This document shows positions 9,995 through 19,236 of a stretch of DNA of 64,000 nt, one piece after another. Location: the NCBI RefSeq assembly GCF_017589465.1, contig NZ_JAELYA010000006.1, forward strand, positions 124,001 to 188,000, in the 5' to 3' direction. This DNA is from Pseudomonas schmalbachii (lineage in GTDB: Bacteria; Pseudomonadota; Gammaproteobacteria; Pseudomonadales; Pseudomonadaceae). How positions within the stretch are numbered: position 1 is the stretch's first letter; each line of letters opens with the position of its first letter. The notes beneath the pieces are model-generated. The model worked only from the letters and a program-made list of their open reading frames with translations. It searched no databases and was not told the origin of the DNA. Made by a program: the position numbers and the translations under genes.

Positions 9995-10408
9995 ATGAAA
10001 AAACAATGCGGATTCACACTGATCGAACTGATGATTGCCGTAGTCATCATCGGCATCCTCGCCGCCATAGCTATCCCCAGCTATCAGGGATACGTCCGCC
10101 GCTCTGCCTGCGAGGATGCCAAAGCCGTACTGATTGGCGCAGCCAATGTGATGGAGCGCTTCCGCGCGCAGAACAATACCTACGCCAACGCAGCGCTTGG
10201 CGCCTATGCCGCCAGTCCGGTCGATGGGGCGAGCAAGCAGGCGGATATCGCCATCAGCGCCTCAACCGCCACCACTTACACCCTGACGGCGACGCCTCGC
10301 GATAGTGGTCTGCTGAAGGGCAAGGGCACCCTGACCCTGGATTCCACCGGGGCTCGTGGCGGCACCGGTGCGCTGGCCAATACCTGGGGGAGTTGTAGCG
10401 GGATCTGA
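9995..10408 (+). CDS. pilE: Type IV minor pilin PilE
   Basis: A 137-residue pilin-like protein: leader MKKQCG, then FTLIELMIAVVIIGILAAIAIPSYQGYVRR, the classic N-methylated helix with Glu5, and a short globular domain closed by a cysteine pair (SACEDAK and WGSCSG). PilE is a core minor pilin in the P. aeruginosa priming complex. It follows pilY1 after only 32 bp, so no pilY2 gene fits between them, unlike PAO1. It is the last gene of the operon; a strong terminator follows after a repeat half-unit. Confidence 0.92.
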   Translation: MKKQCGFTLIELMIAVVIIGILAAIAIPSYQGYVRRSACEDAKAVLIGAANVMERFRAQNNTYANAALGAYAASPVDGASKQADIAISASTATTYTLTATPRDSGLLKGKGTLTLDSTGARGGTGALANTWGSCSGI

Positions 10409-10426
10409 GCATCCGCCGGTGGGGGC

Positions 10427-10458
10427 GTTGGGCTTCGCTGCGCTCAGCGCCAACCTAC
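10427..10458. repeat. Half unit of the GTAGGTTGG repeat family
   Basis: The right arm only: GTTGGGCTTCGCTGCG followed by CTCAGCGCCAACCTAC. It lies between pilE and the shared terminator. Confidence 0.75.
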
Positions 10459-10463
10459 AAATA

Positions 10464-10500
10464 CGAAAAAGCCCGATCGTTTGATCGGGCTTTCTTGTTT
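10464..10500. terminator. Bidirectional terminator between pilE and ispH
   Basis: The stem AAAGCCCGATC / GATCGGGCTTT with a four-base loop is flanked by A-rich sequence on the left and TTTCTTGTTT on the right. It can end both the pilin operon and the ribF-to-ispH operon. Confidence 0.9.
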
Positions 10501-10511
10501 CCGGGTGAGGC

Positions 10512-11456
10512 TTATACCGCCTTCACCCTCAACTCCTTCGGCATCGAGAACGTGATGTTCTCCTCACGCCCATCCAGCTCCACTTCCGGCTCGGCGCCCC
10601 ATTCGCGGAGTTGTTCGATCACACCGCGCACCAGCACTTCCGGGGCGGAGGCGCCGGCGGTGATGCCGACGCGCTGGATTCCATCGAACCATTCGCGGCG
10701 CATGTCTTCGGCGCCGTCGATCAGGTAGCCGGGGGTTCCCATGCGTTCGGCGAGTTCGCGCAGGCGGTTGGAGTTGGAGCTGTTCGGGCTGCCTACCACC
10801 AGCACCAGTTCGCACTGGTCGGCCAGTTCCTTCACGGCGTCCTGGCGGTTCTGGGTGGCGTAGCAGATGTCGTTCTTGCGCGGGCCCTTGATGTGCGGGA
10901 ACTTGGCGCGCAAGGCGTCGATCACCTTGGAGGTGTCGTCCATCGACAGGGTGGTCTGGGTGACATAGTGCAGCTTCTCGGGGTTGCGCACTTCGAGGGC
11001 AGCGACGTCTTCCTCGTCCTCCGCCAGATAGATGTCGCCGCCATTGGCCGTGTTGTACTGGCCCATGGTGCCTTCCACTTCCGGGTGACCTTCGTGGCCG
11101 ATCAGGATGCACTCGTCGCCGTCGCGGCTGTAGCGCACGACTTCCATGTGCACCTTGGTGACCAGCGGGCAGGTGGCGTCGAACACCTTCAAGCCGCGAT
11201 TCTCGGCTTCCTGGCGCACGGCCTGGGAGACGCCGTGGGCGCTGAAGATGACGATGGTGTCATCCGGCACCTGGTCCAGCTCTTCGACGAAGATGGCGCC
11301 ACGATTGCGCAGGTTCTCCACCACGAACTTGTTGTGCACGACTTCGTGGCGCACGTAGATCGGCGGGCCGAACACGTCCAGCGCGCGGTTGACGATCTCG
11401 ATCGCGCGATCAACGCCGGCGCAGAAGCCGCGGGGGTTGGCGAGTTTGATTTGCAT
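10512..11456 (-). CDS. ispH: 4-hydroxy-3-methylbut-2-enyl diphosphate reductase IspH
   Basis: A 314-residue IspH (LytB), the last enzyme of the MEP isoprenoid pathway; it reduces HMBPP to IPP and DMAPP with a [4Fe-4S] cluster. The three cluster cysteines are visible in [23 protein letters not shown] and [11 protein letters not shown], and the substrate motif [10 protein letters not shown] is intact. I place the start at 11456 ([11 protein letters not shown]), which gives the usual length; a longer reading adds 24 unconserved residues. It is the last gene of ribF-ileS-lspA-fkpB-ispH, an order conserved in gamma-proteobacteria, but here a repeat lies between fkpB and ispH. Confidence 0.97.
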   Translation of the reverse strand: MQIKLANPRGFCAGVDRAIEIVNRALDVFGPPIYVRHEVVHNKFVVENLRNRGAIFVEELDQVPDDTIVIFSAHGVSQAVRQEAENRGLKVFDATCPLVTKVHMEVVRYSRDGDECILIGHEGHPEVEGTMGQYNTANGGDIYLAEDEEDVAALEVRNPEKLHYVTQTTLSMDDTSKVIDALRAKFPHIKGPRKNDICYATQNRQDAVKELADQCELVLVVGSPNSSNSNRLRELAERMGTPGYLIDGAEDMRREWFDGIQRVGITAGASAPEVLVRGVIEQLREWGAEPEVELDGREENITFSMPKELRVKAV

Positions 11457-11511
11457 GACGGGATATCTCGGCGCGCGGGAAAGGTTGCCAGTGTACTTCG
11501 AAACTTCGATG

Positions 11512-11625
11512 GGCATCGCTTTGCTCAACCCATCCTACGCGGAACATGCAGGCTGGGTTGAGCCTGCGAAGCCCAACGTAAGCAGACACCATTGTTGGGC
11601 TTCGCTGCGCTCAGCGCCAACCTAC
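11512..11625. repeat. Composite repeat between ispH and fkpB
   Basis: Two elements abut. 11512-11537 resembles the short GGGTATCGCTTCGCTCAACC element also found at 48994. 11557-11625 is a GTAGGTTGG-family unit whose left arm is altered (GGTTGAGCCTGCGAAGCCCAAC) and whose right arm ends CCAACCTAC. On the minus strand the last GTAGG supplies the TAG stop codon of fkpB (11622-11624). It therefore lies within the operon, between fkpB and ispH. Confidence 0.8.
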
Positions 11626-12077
11626 GACGCTGGCTTGACCTCGATGATTTCGACTTCGAAGGCCAGGGTCTTGCCGGCCAGCGGGTGGTTGAAGTCGATG
11701 GTGACCTGCTGCTCGTCGAAGGCCTTGACGATGCCTGGCAGCTCGGTCTTGGCGGCGTCGTGGAAGATCACCAGCAGGCCTTCGGCGAGTTCCATGTCCT
11801 GGAACTGCTCGCGCGGCATCACCTGTACGTTGGCCGGGTTGGGCTGGCCGAAGCCATGCTCCGGCTCGATCTGCAGGGTGCGCTTGTCGCCGGCCTTGAG
11901 GCCGTACAGCGCCTGCTCGAAGCCCGGCAGCAGGTTGCCGTCGCCGACCTTGAAGGTCGCCGGCTGCTTGTCGAAGGTGCTGTCGACGACGTTGCCGTCT
12001 TCCAGCTTGATGGCGAAATGCAGGGTGACTTCCGTGTCCGCTCCAATGCGCTGCATGTTTTCAGAAGACTCAACCAT
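11622..12077 (-). CDS. fkpB: FKBP-type peptidyl-prolyl isomerase (SlpA/FkpB-like)
   Basis: A 151-residue SlyD/SlpA-class FKBP: an N-terminal half-FKBP strand pattern (VTLHFAIKLEDGNVVDSTFDKQPATFKVGDGNLLPGFE in pieces), an inserted IF domain (EPEHGFGQPNPANVQVMPREQF) and the C-terminal strand HPLAGKTLAFEVEI. It lacks the histidine-rich tail of SlyD. It assists folding of newly made cytosolic proteins. The ATG at 12077 overlaps the lspA stop by eight bases (ATGGTTGA), so it is translationally coupled. Its TAG stop lies inside a repeat element. Confidence 0.9.
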   Translation of the reverse strand: MVESSENMQRIGADTEVTLHFAIKLEDGNVVDSTFDKQPATFKVGDGNLLPGFEQALYGLKAGDKRTLQIEPEHGFGQPNPANVQVMPREQFQDMELAEGLLVIFHDAAKTELPGIVKAFDEQQVTIDFNHPLAGKTLAFEVEIIEVKPAS

Positions 12078-12573
12078 GAGCGGTCTCTCCGGATTTTTTC
12101 GATCTGAACATGTCCAGCGCCAGCATGACGGCGCCGACGGTGATGGCGCTGTCCGCCAGGTTGAACGCCGGGAAGTACCAGCGGTTCTGCCAGTGCACCA
12201 GGATGAAGTCGACCACGTGGCCGAGCATGATGCGGTCGTACAGGTTGCCCAGCGCACCGCCCAGCACCAGCGCCAGGGCGATGGCCAGCCAGGTTTCATT
12301 GGCCTTCAGGCGCTTCAGCCAGACCACCAGCACGACGCTGACGACGATGGCGATCAGGGCGAACAGCCAGCGCTGCCAGCCGGAGCTGTCGGCGAGGAAG
12401 CTGAACGCCGCGCCGGTGTTGTAGGCCAGCGTCCAGCTGAACAGATCGGGAATGACCACGATCTGCTGGTACAGCGTCAGCTCGTTCTGGAAGAACACCT
12501 TGCTGGCCTGGTCGAGGATGAACACCAGTGCGGTTATCCACAACCAGGGCAGGCGACCGAAACGGTCAGGCAT
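12070..12573 (-). CDS. lspA: Lipoprotein signal peptidase II LspA
   Basis: A 167-residue inner-membrane aspartyl peptidase with four membrane helices that removes the signal peptide from diacylated prolipoproteins. The catalytic aspartates are in GHVVDF (about D122) and NLADSAIT (about D141), and the conserved N in AYNTGAAFS and [10 protein letters not shown] are present. I start it at 12573 ([10 protein letters not shown]) rather than five codons earlier. The start overlaps the ileS stop by eight bases, and the stop overlaps fkpB. A perfect DnaA-box sequence (12534-12542) lies within the gene and is probably incidental. Confidence 0.97.
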   Translation of the reverse strand: MPDRFGRLPWLWITALVFILDQASKVFFQNELTLYQQIVVIPDLFSWTLAYNTGAAFSFLADSSGWQRWLFALIAIVVSVVLVVWLKRLKANETWLAIALALVLGGALGNLYDRIMLGHVVDFILVHWQNRWYFPAFNLADSAITVGAVMLALDMFRSKKSGETAHG

Positions 12574-15400
12574 AGTGGCGTACCTCACCCTCGCCTTCGA
12601 TGTTCTCTACGCAGCGGCTGCACAGGGTCGGATGCGCGGCATGGCTGCCGACATCGGCGCGGTGGTGCCAGCAGCGGCCGCACTTGGCCTCGCCGGACTT
12701 GACCACTTTAAGCTTCAGGCCCGGCAGCTCGCTTTCCACTGCATCGGCCGGCGCCTGGGCCAGCGGAGCGACGGCAGCGGTGGAGGTGATCAGCACGAAG
12801 CGCAGCTCGTTGCCCAGCTTGTCCAGGTCCGCAGCCAGCGCGTCCTCGGCGAACAGGGTCACTTCAGCCTGCAGGTTGCCGCCGATGGCCTTGGCCGCGC
12901 GCTGGTTCTCCAGCTCCTTGTTGACCGCAGCCTTGGCCGCCATGACCTTGTCCCAGTACTCGCGACCCAGCTCGGCATCGGCCGGCAGCTCGGAAAGGCC
13001 TTCGTACCAGGTGGTCAGCATCACCGACTCGGCACGCTCGCCCGGCAGGAACTTCCAGATTTCCTCGGCGGTGAACGCCAGGATCGGCGCGATCCAGCGC
13101 ACCAGCGCCTCGGCGATGTGGAACAGCGCGGTCTGGCAGGAACGACGGGCGACGCTGTCGGCCTGGGTGGTGTACTGGCGGTCCTTGAGGATGTCGAGGT
13201 AGAAGCCGCCCAGTTCCTGCACGCAGAAGTTGTGCACGCGGGAGTAGACGTTCCAGAAGCGGTAGTCGCGATAGGCCTCTTCCAGCTCGCGCTGCAGCAG
13301 CAGGGCGCGGTCGATGGCCCAGCGGTCCAGCGCCAGCAACTGGTCGTTCGGCAGCAGGTCCTTCGCCGGATCGAAGCCGCTCAGGTTGGAGAGCAGGAAG
13401 CGCGCGGTGTTGCGGATGCGGCGGTAGGCATCGGCGCTGCGCTGCAGGATGGTCTGGGAAACGGCCATCTCGCCGGAATAGTCGGTGGCGGATACCCACA
13501 GACGCAGGATGTCGGCGCCGAGGGTGTCGGTGACCTGCTGCGGGGCGATCACGTTGCCCAGCGACTTGGACATCTTGCGGCCGGACTCGTCGACGGTGAA
13601 GCCGTGGGTCAGCAGTTGGCGATACGGCGCGTGGTTGTCGATGGCGCAGCCGGTCAGCAGCGAGGAATGGAACCAGCCGCGGTGCTGGTCGGAGCCTTCC
13701 AGGTAGAGGTCGGCGGCCGGACCGCTGGCGTGGCCGAGCTCGGCGTGCGAGCCGCGCAGGACGTGCCAGTGGGTGGTGCCGGAATCGAACCAGACGTCGA
13801 GGGTGTCGCTGATCTTGTCGTACTGGCCGGCTTCGTCACCGAGCAGCTCGGCGGCGTCCAGCTTGAACCAGGCCTCGATGCCTTCCTTCTCCACGCGCTG
13901 GGCGACGGCTTCCATCAGCTCGACGGTGCGCGGGTGCAGGTCGCCGCTTTCCTTGTTCAGGAAGAACGGGATCGGTACGCCCCAGTTGCGCTGGCGCGAG
14001 ATGCACCAGTCCGGACGGCCGGCGATCATACCGTGCAGGCGCGCCTGGCCCCAGCTCGGCACGAACTCGGTCTGCTCGATGGCAGCGACGGCACGCTCGC
14101 GCAGAGTCGCGCCCTGCTCCGGCTGCTTGTCCATACCGACGAACCACTGCGCAGTGGCGCGGTAGATCAGCGGAGTCTTGTGCCGCCAGCAGTGCATGTA
14201 GCTGTGGTTGACGGTTTCGTGGGCCAGCAGGCAGCCGACTTCTTCCAGCTTGGCGACGATGTTCGGGTTGGCCTTCCAGATGAACTGGCCGCCGAAGAAC
14301 GGCAGCGACTCGACGTACACACCGTTGCTCTGCACCGGGGTAAGAATCTCGTCGTTATGCATGCCGTAGCGCTTGCAGGTGTGGAAGTCGTCCTCACCGT
14401 AGGCCGGGGCCGAGTGGACCACGCCGGTGCCGGCATCCAGTGCCACGTAATCGGCCAGGTAGACCGGCGAGAAGCGCTCGTAGAACGGGTGGCGGAAGCG
14501 GATGTGCTCCAGCGCCTCGCCCTTGGCGGTGGCGATCACCTGCCCTTCCAGCTTGTAGCGCGCCAGGCAGCTCTCGGCCAGCGCTTCGGCGACCAGCAGC
14601 AGCTTGTCGCCGGCATCGACCAGCACGTAGTCGATTTCCGGGTGCACGTTCAGCGCCTGGTTGGCCGGGATGGTCCACGGGGTGGTGGTCCAGATGACGA
14701 TGTAGGCGGTCTTCGCCAGACTCGGCAGGCCGAAGGCGGCAGCCAGCTTGTCGGCGTCCTCGATGGGGAAGCCGACGTCGATGGTCGGGGATTTCTTGTC
14801 GGCGTACTCGACTTCCGCCTCGGCCAGTGCCGAACCGCAGTCGAAGCACCAGTTCACCGGCTTCAGGCCCTTGAACACGAAGCCCTGCTTGACCATCTCG
14901 GCCAGGGCGCGGATCTCGCCGGCCTCGTTGGCGAAGGCCATGGTCTTGTACGGGTTGTCCCACTCGCCGAGCACGCCCAGGCGGATGAAGTCGGCCTTCT
15001 GCCCTTCGATCTGTTCGGCGGCGTACTCGCGGCACAGTTCGCGGGTCTTGTCCGCCGGCAGGTTCTTGCCGTGGGTGGTCTCGACCTTGTGCTCGATCGG
15101 CAGGCCGTGGCAGTCCCAGCCCGGCACGTAGGGGGCGTCGTAGCCGGCCAGGGTCTTGGAACGGACGATGATGTCCTTGAGGATCTTGTTGACCGCGTGA
15201 CCGATGTGAATGCTGCCGTTGGCGTAGGGCGGGCCATCGTGCAGGATGAATTTCGGGCGACCTTCGCCAATCTTCCGCAGCTTCTGGTACAGGCCAATGT
15301 CGTTCCAGAACTTCAGGGTTTCCGGCTCGCGCTGCGGCAGGCCGGCTTTCATCGGGAAGTCGGTTTCGGGAAGGTTCAGCGTCGGTTTGTAATCGGTCAT
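12566..15400 (-). CDS. ileS: Isoleucyl-tRNA synthetase
   Basis: A 944-residue class Ia synthetase that charges tRNA-Ile and edits valine. HIGH is at residues 65-68 ([10 protein letters not shown]), KMSKS at about 602 ([10 protein letters not shown]), the CP1 editing domain lies between them (including the [13 protein letters not shown] strand), and a C-terminal zinc-binding domain carries CGRC and CSRC pairs ([19 protein letters not shown]). Length and zinc site match the bacterial mupirocin-sensitive type. It sits 23 bp after ribF and overlaps lspA, in the conserved operon. Confidence 0.98.
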   Translation of the reverse strand: MTDYKPTLNLPETDFPMKAGLPQREPETLKFWNDIGLYQKLRKIGEGRPKFILHDGPPYANGSIHIGHAVNKILKDIIVRSKTLAGYDAPYVPGWDCHGLPIEHKVETTHGKNLPADKTRELCREYAAEQIEGQKADFIRLGVLGEWDNPYKTMAFANEAGEIRALAEMVKQGFVFKGLKPVNWCFDCGSALAEAEVEYADKKSPTIDVGFPIEDADKLAAAFGLPSLAKTAYIVIWTTTPWTIPANQALNVHPEIDYVLVDAGDKLLLVAEALAESCLARYKLEGQVIATAKGEALEHIRFRHPFYERFSPVYLADYVALDAGTGVVHSAPAYGEDDFHTCKRYGMHNDEILTPVQSNGVYVESLPFFGGQFIWKANPNIVAKLEEVGCLLAHETVNHSYMHCWRHKTPLIYRATAQWFVGMDKQPEQGATLRERAVAAIEQTEFVPSWGQARLHGMIAGRPDWCISRQRNWGVPIPFFLNKESGDLHPRTVELMEAVAQRVEKEGIEAWFKLDAAELLGDEAGQYDKISDTLDVWFDSGTTHWHVLRGSHAELGHASGPAADLYLEGSDQHRGWFHSSLLTGCAIDNHAPYRQLLTHGFTVDESGRKMSKSLGNVIAPQQVTDTLGADILRLWVSATDYSGEMAVSQTILQRSADAYRRIRNTARFLLSNLSGFDPAKDLLPNDQLLALDRWAIDRALLLQRELEEAYRDYRFWNVYSRVHNFCVQELGGFYLDILKDRQYTTQADSVARRSCQTALFHIAEALVRWIAPILAFTAEEIWKFLPGERAESVMLTTWYEGLSELPADAELGREYWDKVMAAKAAVNKELENQRAAKAIGGNLQAEVTLFAEDALAADLDKLGNELRFVLITSTAAVAPLAQAPADAVESELPGLKLKVVKSGEAKCGRCWHHRADVGSHAAHPTLCSRCVENIEGEGEVRHYA

Positions 15401-15423
15401 CTCAGGGCCTGTTCAGGATCTCT

Positions 15424-16362
15424 TCAATCAAGCGGTTGGCCCAGCCAATAGGCCCGGGCGGCAGCGATATCCGCAAGGATCGCCGCCTTCAGCTCCTCCA
15501 GGGAGGAAAAGCGCTGCTCATCTCGCAGCTTCTGGTGGAAGGTCACTTCCAGGTGGCGACCATACAGGTCGCCGGAAAAATCGAGCAGATGCACTTCCAG
15601 GTGGGGACGGCCATCGCCTTTCACCGACGGCCGCGTGCCGATATTGGCGACCCCGTGGCAGCGCTGGCCATCGACCTGGGTGCTGACCAGGAAAACGCCA
15701 TTCAGCGGCGCCTTGCGGCGCTTCAACTGGATATTCGCGGTGGGCGAGCCAAGCTGGCGGCCCAGTTTCTGCCCGTGCAATACGCAGCCGCTCAGGCTGT
15801 ACGGACGCCCGAGCAGACGCTCGACGGTGTGCAGGTCGCCCGTGGCCAGTACTTCGCGCACCCGCGAACTGCTGACGCGGATGCCGTCGATCTCCACCGT
15901 GGTCGCCGCTTCGACGGTGAACCCTTCCGACTCGCCGGCCCTCGCCAGGAAATCGAAGTCGCCGGAACGGTCGCAGCCGAAGCGGAAATCGTCGCCGACT
16001 TCCAGATGGCGCACCTTCAGGCCCTCGACCAGCACGTGGTGGACGAACTCGGCGGCGGAAAGCTCGCGCAGGCGGCGGTTGAACGGCAGGCAGAGGACGA
16101 AATCGACGCCCTGCTCGCGCAGCAGTTCGAGCTTTTCGCGCAGCCGGGTGAGACGCACCGGCGCCGCATCGGGAGCGAAGAACTCGCGCGGCTGCGGCTC
16201 GAAGATCACCGCGCAGCTCGGTACGCCAAGCTCCAGCGAACGCTCGCGCAGACGCGCCAGGATCGCCTGGTGGCCGAGATGGACGCCGTCGAAATTGCCG
16301 ATAGTGGCGACGCAGCCCCCGGAGAAGGGCCGCAGGTTATGTAAGCCTCGAAGCAGCTGCAT
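15424..16362 (-). CDS. ribF: Bifunctional riboflavin kinase/FAD synthetase RibF
   Basis: A 312-residue enzyme that phosphorylates riboflavin to FMN and adenylates it to FAD. The N-terminal nucleotidyltransferase domain shows TIGNFDGVHLGHQAIL and VGDDFRFGCDRSGD; the C-terminal kinase domain shows GRPYSLSGCVLHGQKLGRQLG and the PTAN motif (GSPTANIQL). It is the first gene of the ribF-ileS-lspA-fkpB-ispH operon. A promoter should lie in the 236-bp gap before it, next to a large palindromic element. Confidence 0.97.
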   Translation of the reverse strand: MQLLRGLHNLRPFSGGCVATIGNFDGVHLGHQAILARLRERSLELGVPSCAVIFEPQPREFFAPDAAPVRLTRLREKLELLREQGVDFVLCLPFNRRLRELSAAEFVHHVLVEGLKVRHLEVGDDFRFGCDRSGDFDFLARAGESEGFTVEAATTVEIDGIRVSSSRVREVLATGDLHTVERLLGRPYSLSGCVLHGQKLGRQLGSPTANIQLKRRKAPLNGVFLVSTQVDGQRCHGVANIGTRPSVKGDGRPHLEVHLLDFSGDLYGRHLEVTFHQKLRDEQRFSSLEELKAAILADIAAARAYWLGQPLD

Positions 16363-16460
16363 GGTGCGCGTATTGCTCAGAAAGTGGTCGATTATACCTG
16401 CACCCGCCGCCCTGCGACAGGCTATCAGCCGTCGCCCGGCAGCAGATTTCCCGGCCCAGA

Positions 16461-16596
16461 GCCTGTTTACAATCTGCTGCGCGTCGGCATAACTGCGTTG
16501 AAAACGGGCTCGGGGTGCTCATTTACTGCGTGTAAACTCCGCTCCCTCCCCCGTTTTCGCCTTGTTCTGCTCTAGCTCGCGAGATCGTAAACAGGC
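16461..16596. repeat. Nested 136-bp palindromic element between ribF and murJ
   Basis: Outer arms GCCTGTTTAC (16461-16470) and GTAAACAGGC (16587-16596) are perfect inverted repeats. Inner arms GAAAACGGG (16500-16508) and CCCGTTTTC (16550-16558) are also perfect, and a central TTTACTGCGTGTAAA forms a third nested pair. The whole looks like a mobile non-coding palindrome (MITE- or REP-like). It ends two bases before the murJ stop codon. A short stretch at 15402-15420 (GGGCCTGTTCAGGATCT) resembles its right end. Confidence 0.75.
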
Positions 16597-16598
16597 CC

Positions 16599-18137
16599 TC
16601 AGGACACGGAACGTCGGGAAAAGTCGCGGATGCGGAAGCCCATCAGCGCCAGCATTCCGAAGTAAGTGACGACACCCGCCGCCACCAGCGCCCCAAGACG
16701 CAGCAGCCTGATCGGCATTCCACCCTGGTCCCAGGCCGGCATGTAGTGCATCAGCACCAGCAGCACGGCCGACATCACCAGCACGGCGACCACCAGCTTG
16801 GCGAGGAACATCGCCCAGCCGGGTTGCGGCTCGAACAGCTGGTGCTTGCGCAGTTGCCAGTACAGCAGCCCGGCATTCAGGCATGCCGCCAGGCTGATCG
16901 CCAGCGCCAGCCCGACGTGCTTGAGCGGGCCGATGAAAGCGAGGTTCATCAACTGGGTCGAAGCCAGGGTGAACAACGCGATCTTCACTGGCGTCTTGAT
17001 GTTCTGCCGCGCATAGAAACCGGGCGCCAGAACCTTGACCAGGATGATGCCGAGCAGACCGACGGCATAGGCGATCAGCGCGCGCTGGGTCATCAGGGCA
17101 TCGTTGGCGCTGAACTTGCCGTACTGGAACAGCGAGACCGTCAGCGGCTCGGAAATCAGCGCCAGCGCCAGCGAGCACGGCAGCACCAGCAGGAAGCACA
17201 GGCGCAGCCCCCAGTCCATCAGGCGCGAATATTCATGGCGGTCGTCGCTGGCGTAGGTCTTGGCCAGCGACGGCAGCAGGATGGTGCCCAGCGCCACGCC
17301 GAGCACGCCGGACGGCAGCTCCATCAGGCGGTCGGCGTAGTACATCCAGGACACCGAGCCGGCGACCAGGAAGGAGGCGAAGATGGTGTTGATGATCAGC
17401 GAGATCTGGCTGACCGAGACACCGAGGATGGCCGGCCCCATCTGCTTGAGCACGCGCCAGACGCCGCTGTCGCGCAGGTTCAGGCGCGGCAGCACGAGCA
17501 TGCCGATCTTCTTCAGGTGCGGCAGTTGGTAGAGCAGTTGCGCCAGCCCACCGACCAGCACCGCCCAGCCCAGCGCCATCACCGGCGGGTCGAAGTACGG
17601 GGTGAGGAACAGCGAGAAGACGATCATGCTGACGTTCAGCAGGGTCGGCACGAACGCCGGCACCGAGAAGCGGTTCCAGGTATTGAGGATCGCCCCCGCC
17701 AGCGAGGCCAGCGAGATCAGCAGGATGTAGGGGAAAGTCACCCTCAGCAGGTCGGCGGTCAGGTCGAACTTTTCCGGCGAGGTGACGAAGCCCGGCGCGG
17801 TCACCCAGATCACCCAGGGCGCGGCCAGCATGCCCAGCGCCGTGACCAGCGCCAGCACCAGGGTCAGCAGGCCGGAAACGTAGGCGATGAAAACACGGGT
17901 CGCCTCCTCGCCCTGCTTGGTCTTGTACTCGGCGAGAATCGGCACGAAGGCCTGGGAAAATGCACCCTCGGCGAAGATCCGGCGCAGCAGGTTGGGCAGC
18001 TTGAAAGCCACGAAGAAGGCGTCGGTGGCCATGCCGGCGCCGAACATGCGCGCAACGATGGTGTCCCGGACGAAGCCGAGCACACGCGACAGCATGGTCA
18101 TGGAGCTGACCGCAGCCAGCGATTTGAGTAGATTCAT
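16599..18137 (-). CDS. murJ: Lipid II flippase MurJ
   Basis: A 512-residue MviN/MurJ-family membrane protein of the MOP superfamily with about fourteen membrane helices. It moves lipid II across the inner membrane for peptidoglycan synthesis. The N-terminus has the family signature [23 protein letters not shown] and [27 protein letters not shown], and the essential arginines of the central cavity are in these stretches. I start it at 18137 ([10 protein letters not shown]), giving the P. aeruginosa length; a longer reading adds 20 unlikely residues. It is divergent from rpsT, the usual arrangement. Its stop codon adjoins a palindromic repeat. Confidence 0.97.
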   Translation of the reverse strand: MNLLKSLAAVSSMTMLSRVLGFVRDTIVARMFGAGMATDAFFVAFKLPNLLRRIFAEGAFSQAFVPILAEYKTKQGEEATRVFIAYVSGLLTLVLALVTALGMLAAPWVIWVTAPGFVTSPEKFDLTADLLRVTFPYILLISLASLAGAILNTWNRFSVPAFVPTLLNVSMIVFSLFLTPYFDPPVMALGWAVLVGGLAQLLYQLPHLKKIGMLVLPRLNLRDSGVWRVLKQMGPAILGVSVSQISLIINTIFASFLVAGSVSWMYYADRLMELPSGVLGVALGTILLPSLAKTYASDDRHEYSRLMDWGLRLCFLLVLPCSLALALISEPLTVSLFQYGKFSANDALMTQRALIAYAVGLLGIILVKVLAPGFYARQNIKTPVKIALFTLASTQLMNLAFIGPLKHVGLALAISLAACLNAGLLYWQLRKHQLFEPQPGWAMFLAKLVVAVLVMSAVLLVLMHYMPAWDQGGMPIRLLRLGALVAAGVVTYFGMLALMGFRIRDFSRRSVS

Positions 18138-18299
18138 GAATTCCGCAGATCCAGGGTCGTCCGTCGCAACCTCCGGTCGGTGCGACGGCGCCGACAAGCG
18201 TCCCTGCCGGCAATCGAAAGCCGTGGAGTTTAGGGCTGCGCAGCGAATAAATCATCCACCGCGGCCCCCGACACCACTCGTCGGAGCCCGCGTATATGC

Positions 18300-18328
18300 T
18301 TGACAAGGCATCGGTGCGACGGCATCAT
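18300..18328 (+). promoter_or_regulatory. Sigma-70 promoter for rpsT
   Basis: A perfect -35 TTGACA (18300-18305) is followed after 17 bp by CATCAT (18323-18328) as the -10. It lies about 50 bp upstream of the rpsT start, in the divergent murJ/rpsT region (18138-18381). Confidence 0.65.
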
Positions 18329-18381
18329 TCGCGGCCTTAATTTATTCGCTACATCCCAAGTTTTTCTCGAGGAGCTCGACG

Positions 18382-18651
18382 GTGGCCAACACACCTTCCG
18401 CCAAAAAACGCGCCAAACAGGCTGAGAAGCGTCGCAGCCACAACGCCAGCCTGCGTTCCATGGTTCGTACCTACATCAAGAACGTAGTCAAGGCAGTCGA
18501 TGCCAAAGACCTGCCGAAAGCCCAGGCTGCCCTGGTTGCTGCTGTGCCGGTAATCGACCGCATGGCCGACAAAGGCATCATCCACAAGAACAAGGCTGCT
18601 CGTCACAAGAGCCGCCTGAATGCTCACGTGAAGGCCCTGGCCACCGCGTAA
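18382..18651 (+). CDS. rpsT: 30S ribosomal protein S20
   Basis: An 89-residue, very basic protein beginning [18 protein letters not shown], with the helical-bundle S20 pattern ([32 protein letters not shown]). It binds 16S rRNA in the 30S subunit. The start is GTG at 18382 after GGAG in CTCGAGGAGCTC; rare starts in rpsT are known to help its translational autoregulation in E. coli. It is a single-gene unit with a clear promoter and terminator. Confidence 0.98.
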   Translation: MANTPSAKKRAKQAEKRRSHNASLRSMVRTYIKNVVKAVDAKDLPKAQAALVAAVPVIDRMADKGIIHKNKAARHKSRLNAHVKALATA

Positions 18652-18665
18652 GCTTCAGTTCTTGT

Positions 18666-18694
18666 AAAAAACCGGCCAATGGCCGGTTTTTTAT
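18666..18694. terminator. rpsT terminator
   Basis: The stem AAACCGGCC / GGCCGGTTT with loop AAT is followed by TTTTATT and preceded by an A run, so it may work in both directions. Confidence 0.92.
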
Positions 18695-18708
18695 TGCCTG
18701 CGTTTTTT

Positions 18709-18754
18709 GTAGGAGCGCGCCATGCGCGCGATCGTGGGCATGGCCCACTCCTAC
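18709..18754. repeat. GTAGGAGC-type palindrome
   Basis: GTAGGAGCGCGCCATGCGC, then a loop, then GGGCATGGCCCACTCCTAC. It lies between rpsT and creA. Relatives occur near 24029, 42388, 50393 and 55540. Confidence 0.7.
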
Positions 18755-18764
18755 ATGGACTCAA

Positions 18765-19226
18765 TCACTTCGCCGGCCACGGCATGATCGGAATGGCCGT
18801 CACCGCGTTCTGCGGGCTGCCCTCGATCACCCGGTCGCTGTAGACCAGGTAGATCAGCGAATTACGCTTCTCATCGAAGAAGCGCACCACCTGCATGGTC
18901 TTGAACACCAGAGAAGTGCGCTGCTTGAACACTTCTTCGCCATCCTTGAGCTCTTCCCTGAAACGGATCGGCCCGACCTGGCGACAGGCGATGGAAGCCT
19001 CGGCGCGATCTTCCGCCAGCCCAAGCCCGCCCTTCACCCCGCTGGTCCGCGCCCTCGACAGGTAGCAGGTCACACCCTCCACCTGCGGATCGTCGAAGGC
19101 CTCGACCACGATCTTGTCGTTCGGCCCCACCCACTTGAATACCGTGGAGACCTCACCGATCTCTTCCGCCCCGGCCAGCGCCGGGAGCAGCAGCAATGCT
19201 CCGAACAATCCCTTGAACACGCGCAT
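18765..19226 (-). CDS. creA: CreA family protein
   Basis: A 153-residue exported protein: a signal peptide ([20 protein letters not shown], cut before EEIGEV), then the CreA family body with [19 protein letters not shown], a conserved cysteine pair region ([20 protein letters not shown]) and a C-terminal [19 protein letters not shown]. The function of CreA is unknown; the family is named from the E. coli cre locus, but there are no creBCD neighbours here. It starts at 19226, ten bases after the proB stop, and is probably the last gene of obg-proB-creA. Confidence 0.88.
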   Translation of the reverse strand: MRVFKGLFGALLLLPALAGAEEIGEVSTVFKWVGPNDKIVVEAFDDPQVEGVTCYLSRARTSGVKGGLGLAEDRAEASIACRQVGPIRFREELKDGEEVFKQRTSLVFKTMQVVRFFDEKRNSLIYLVYSDRVIEGSPQNAVTAIPIMPWPAK

Positions 19227-19236
19227 TGCCACCTCC

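Noticed and set aside
12078-12299. An N-terminal extension of fkpB through lspA
   Set aside because: The extension reads out of frame through lspA; the FKBP fold begins at the ATG at 12077.
12534-12542. Perfect DnaA box in lspA
   Set aside because: It sits in codons for a conserved membrane helix and has no neighbouring boxes.
12452-15451. A 999-codon open frame on the plus strand across ileS
   Set aside because: It is exactly antisense to a well-conserved ileS, with low-complexity, codon-mirror composition; such frames are common in GC-rich DNA.
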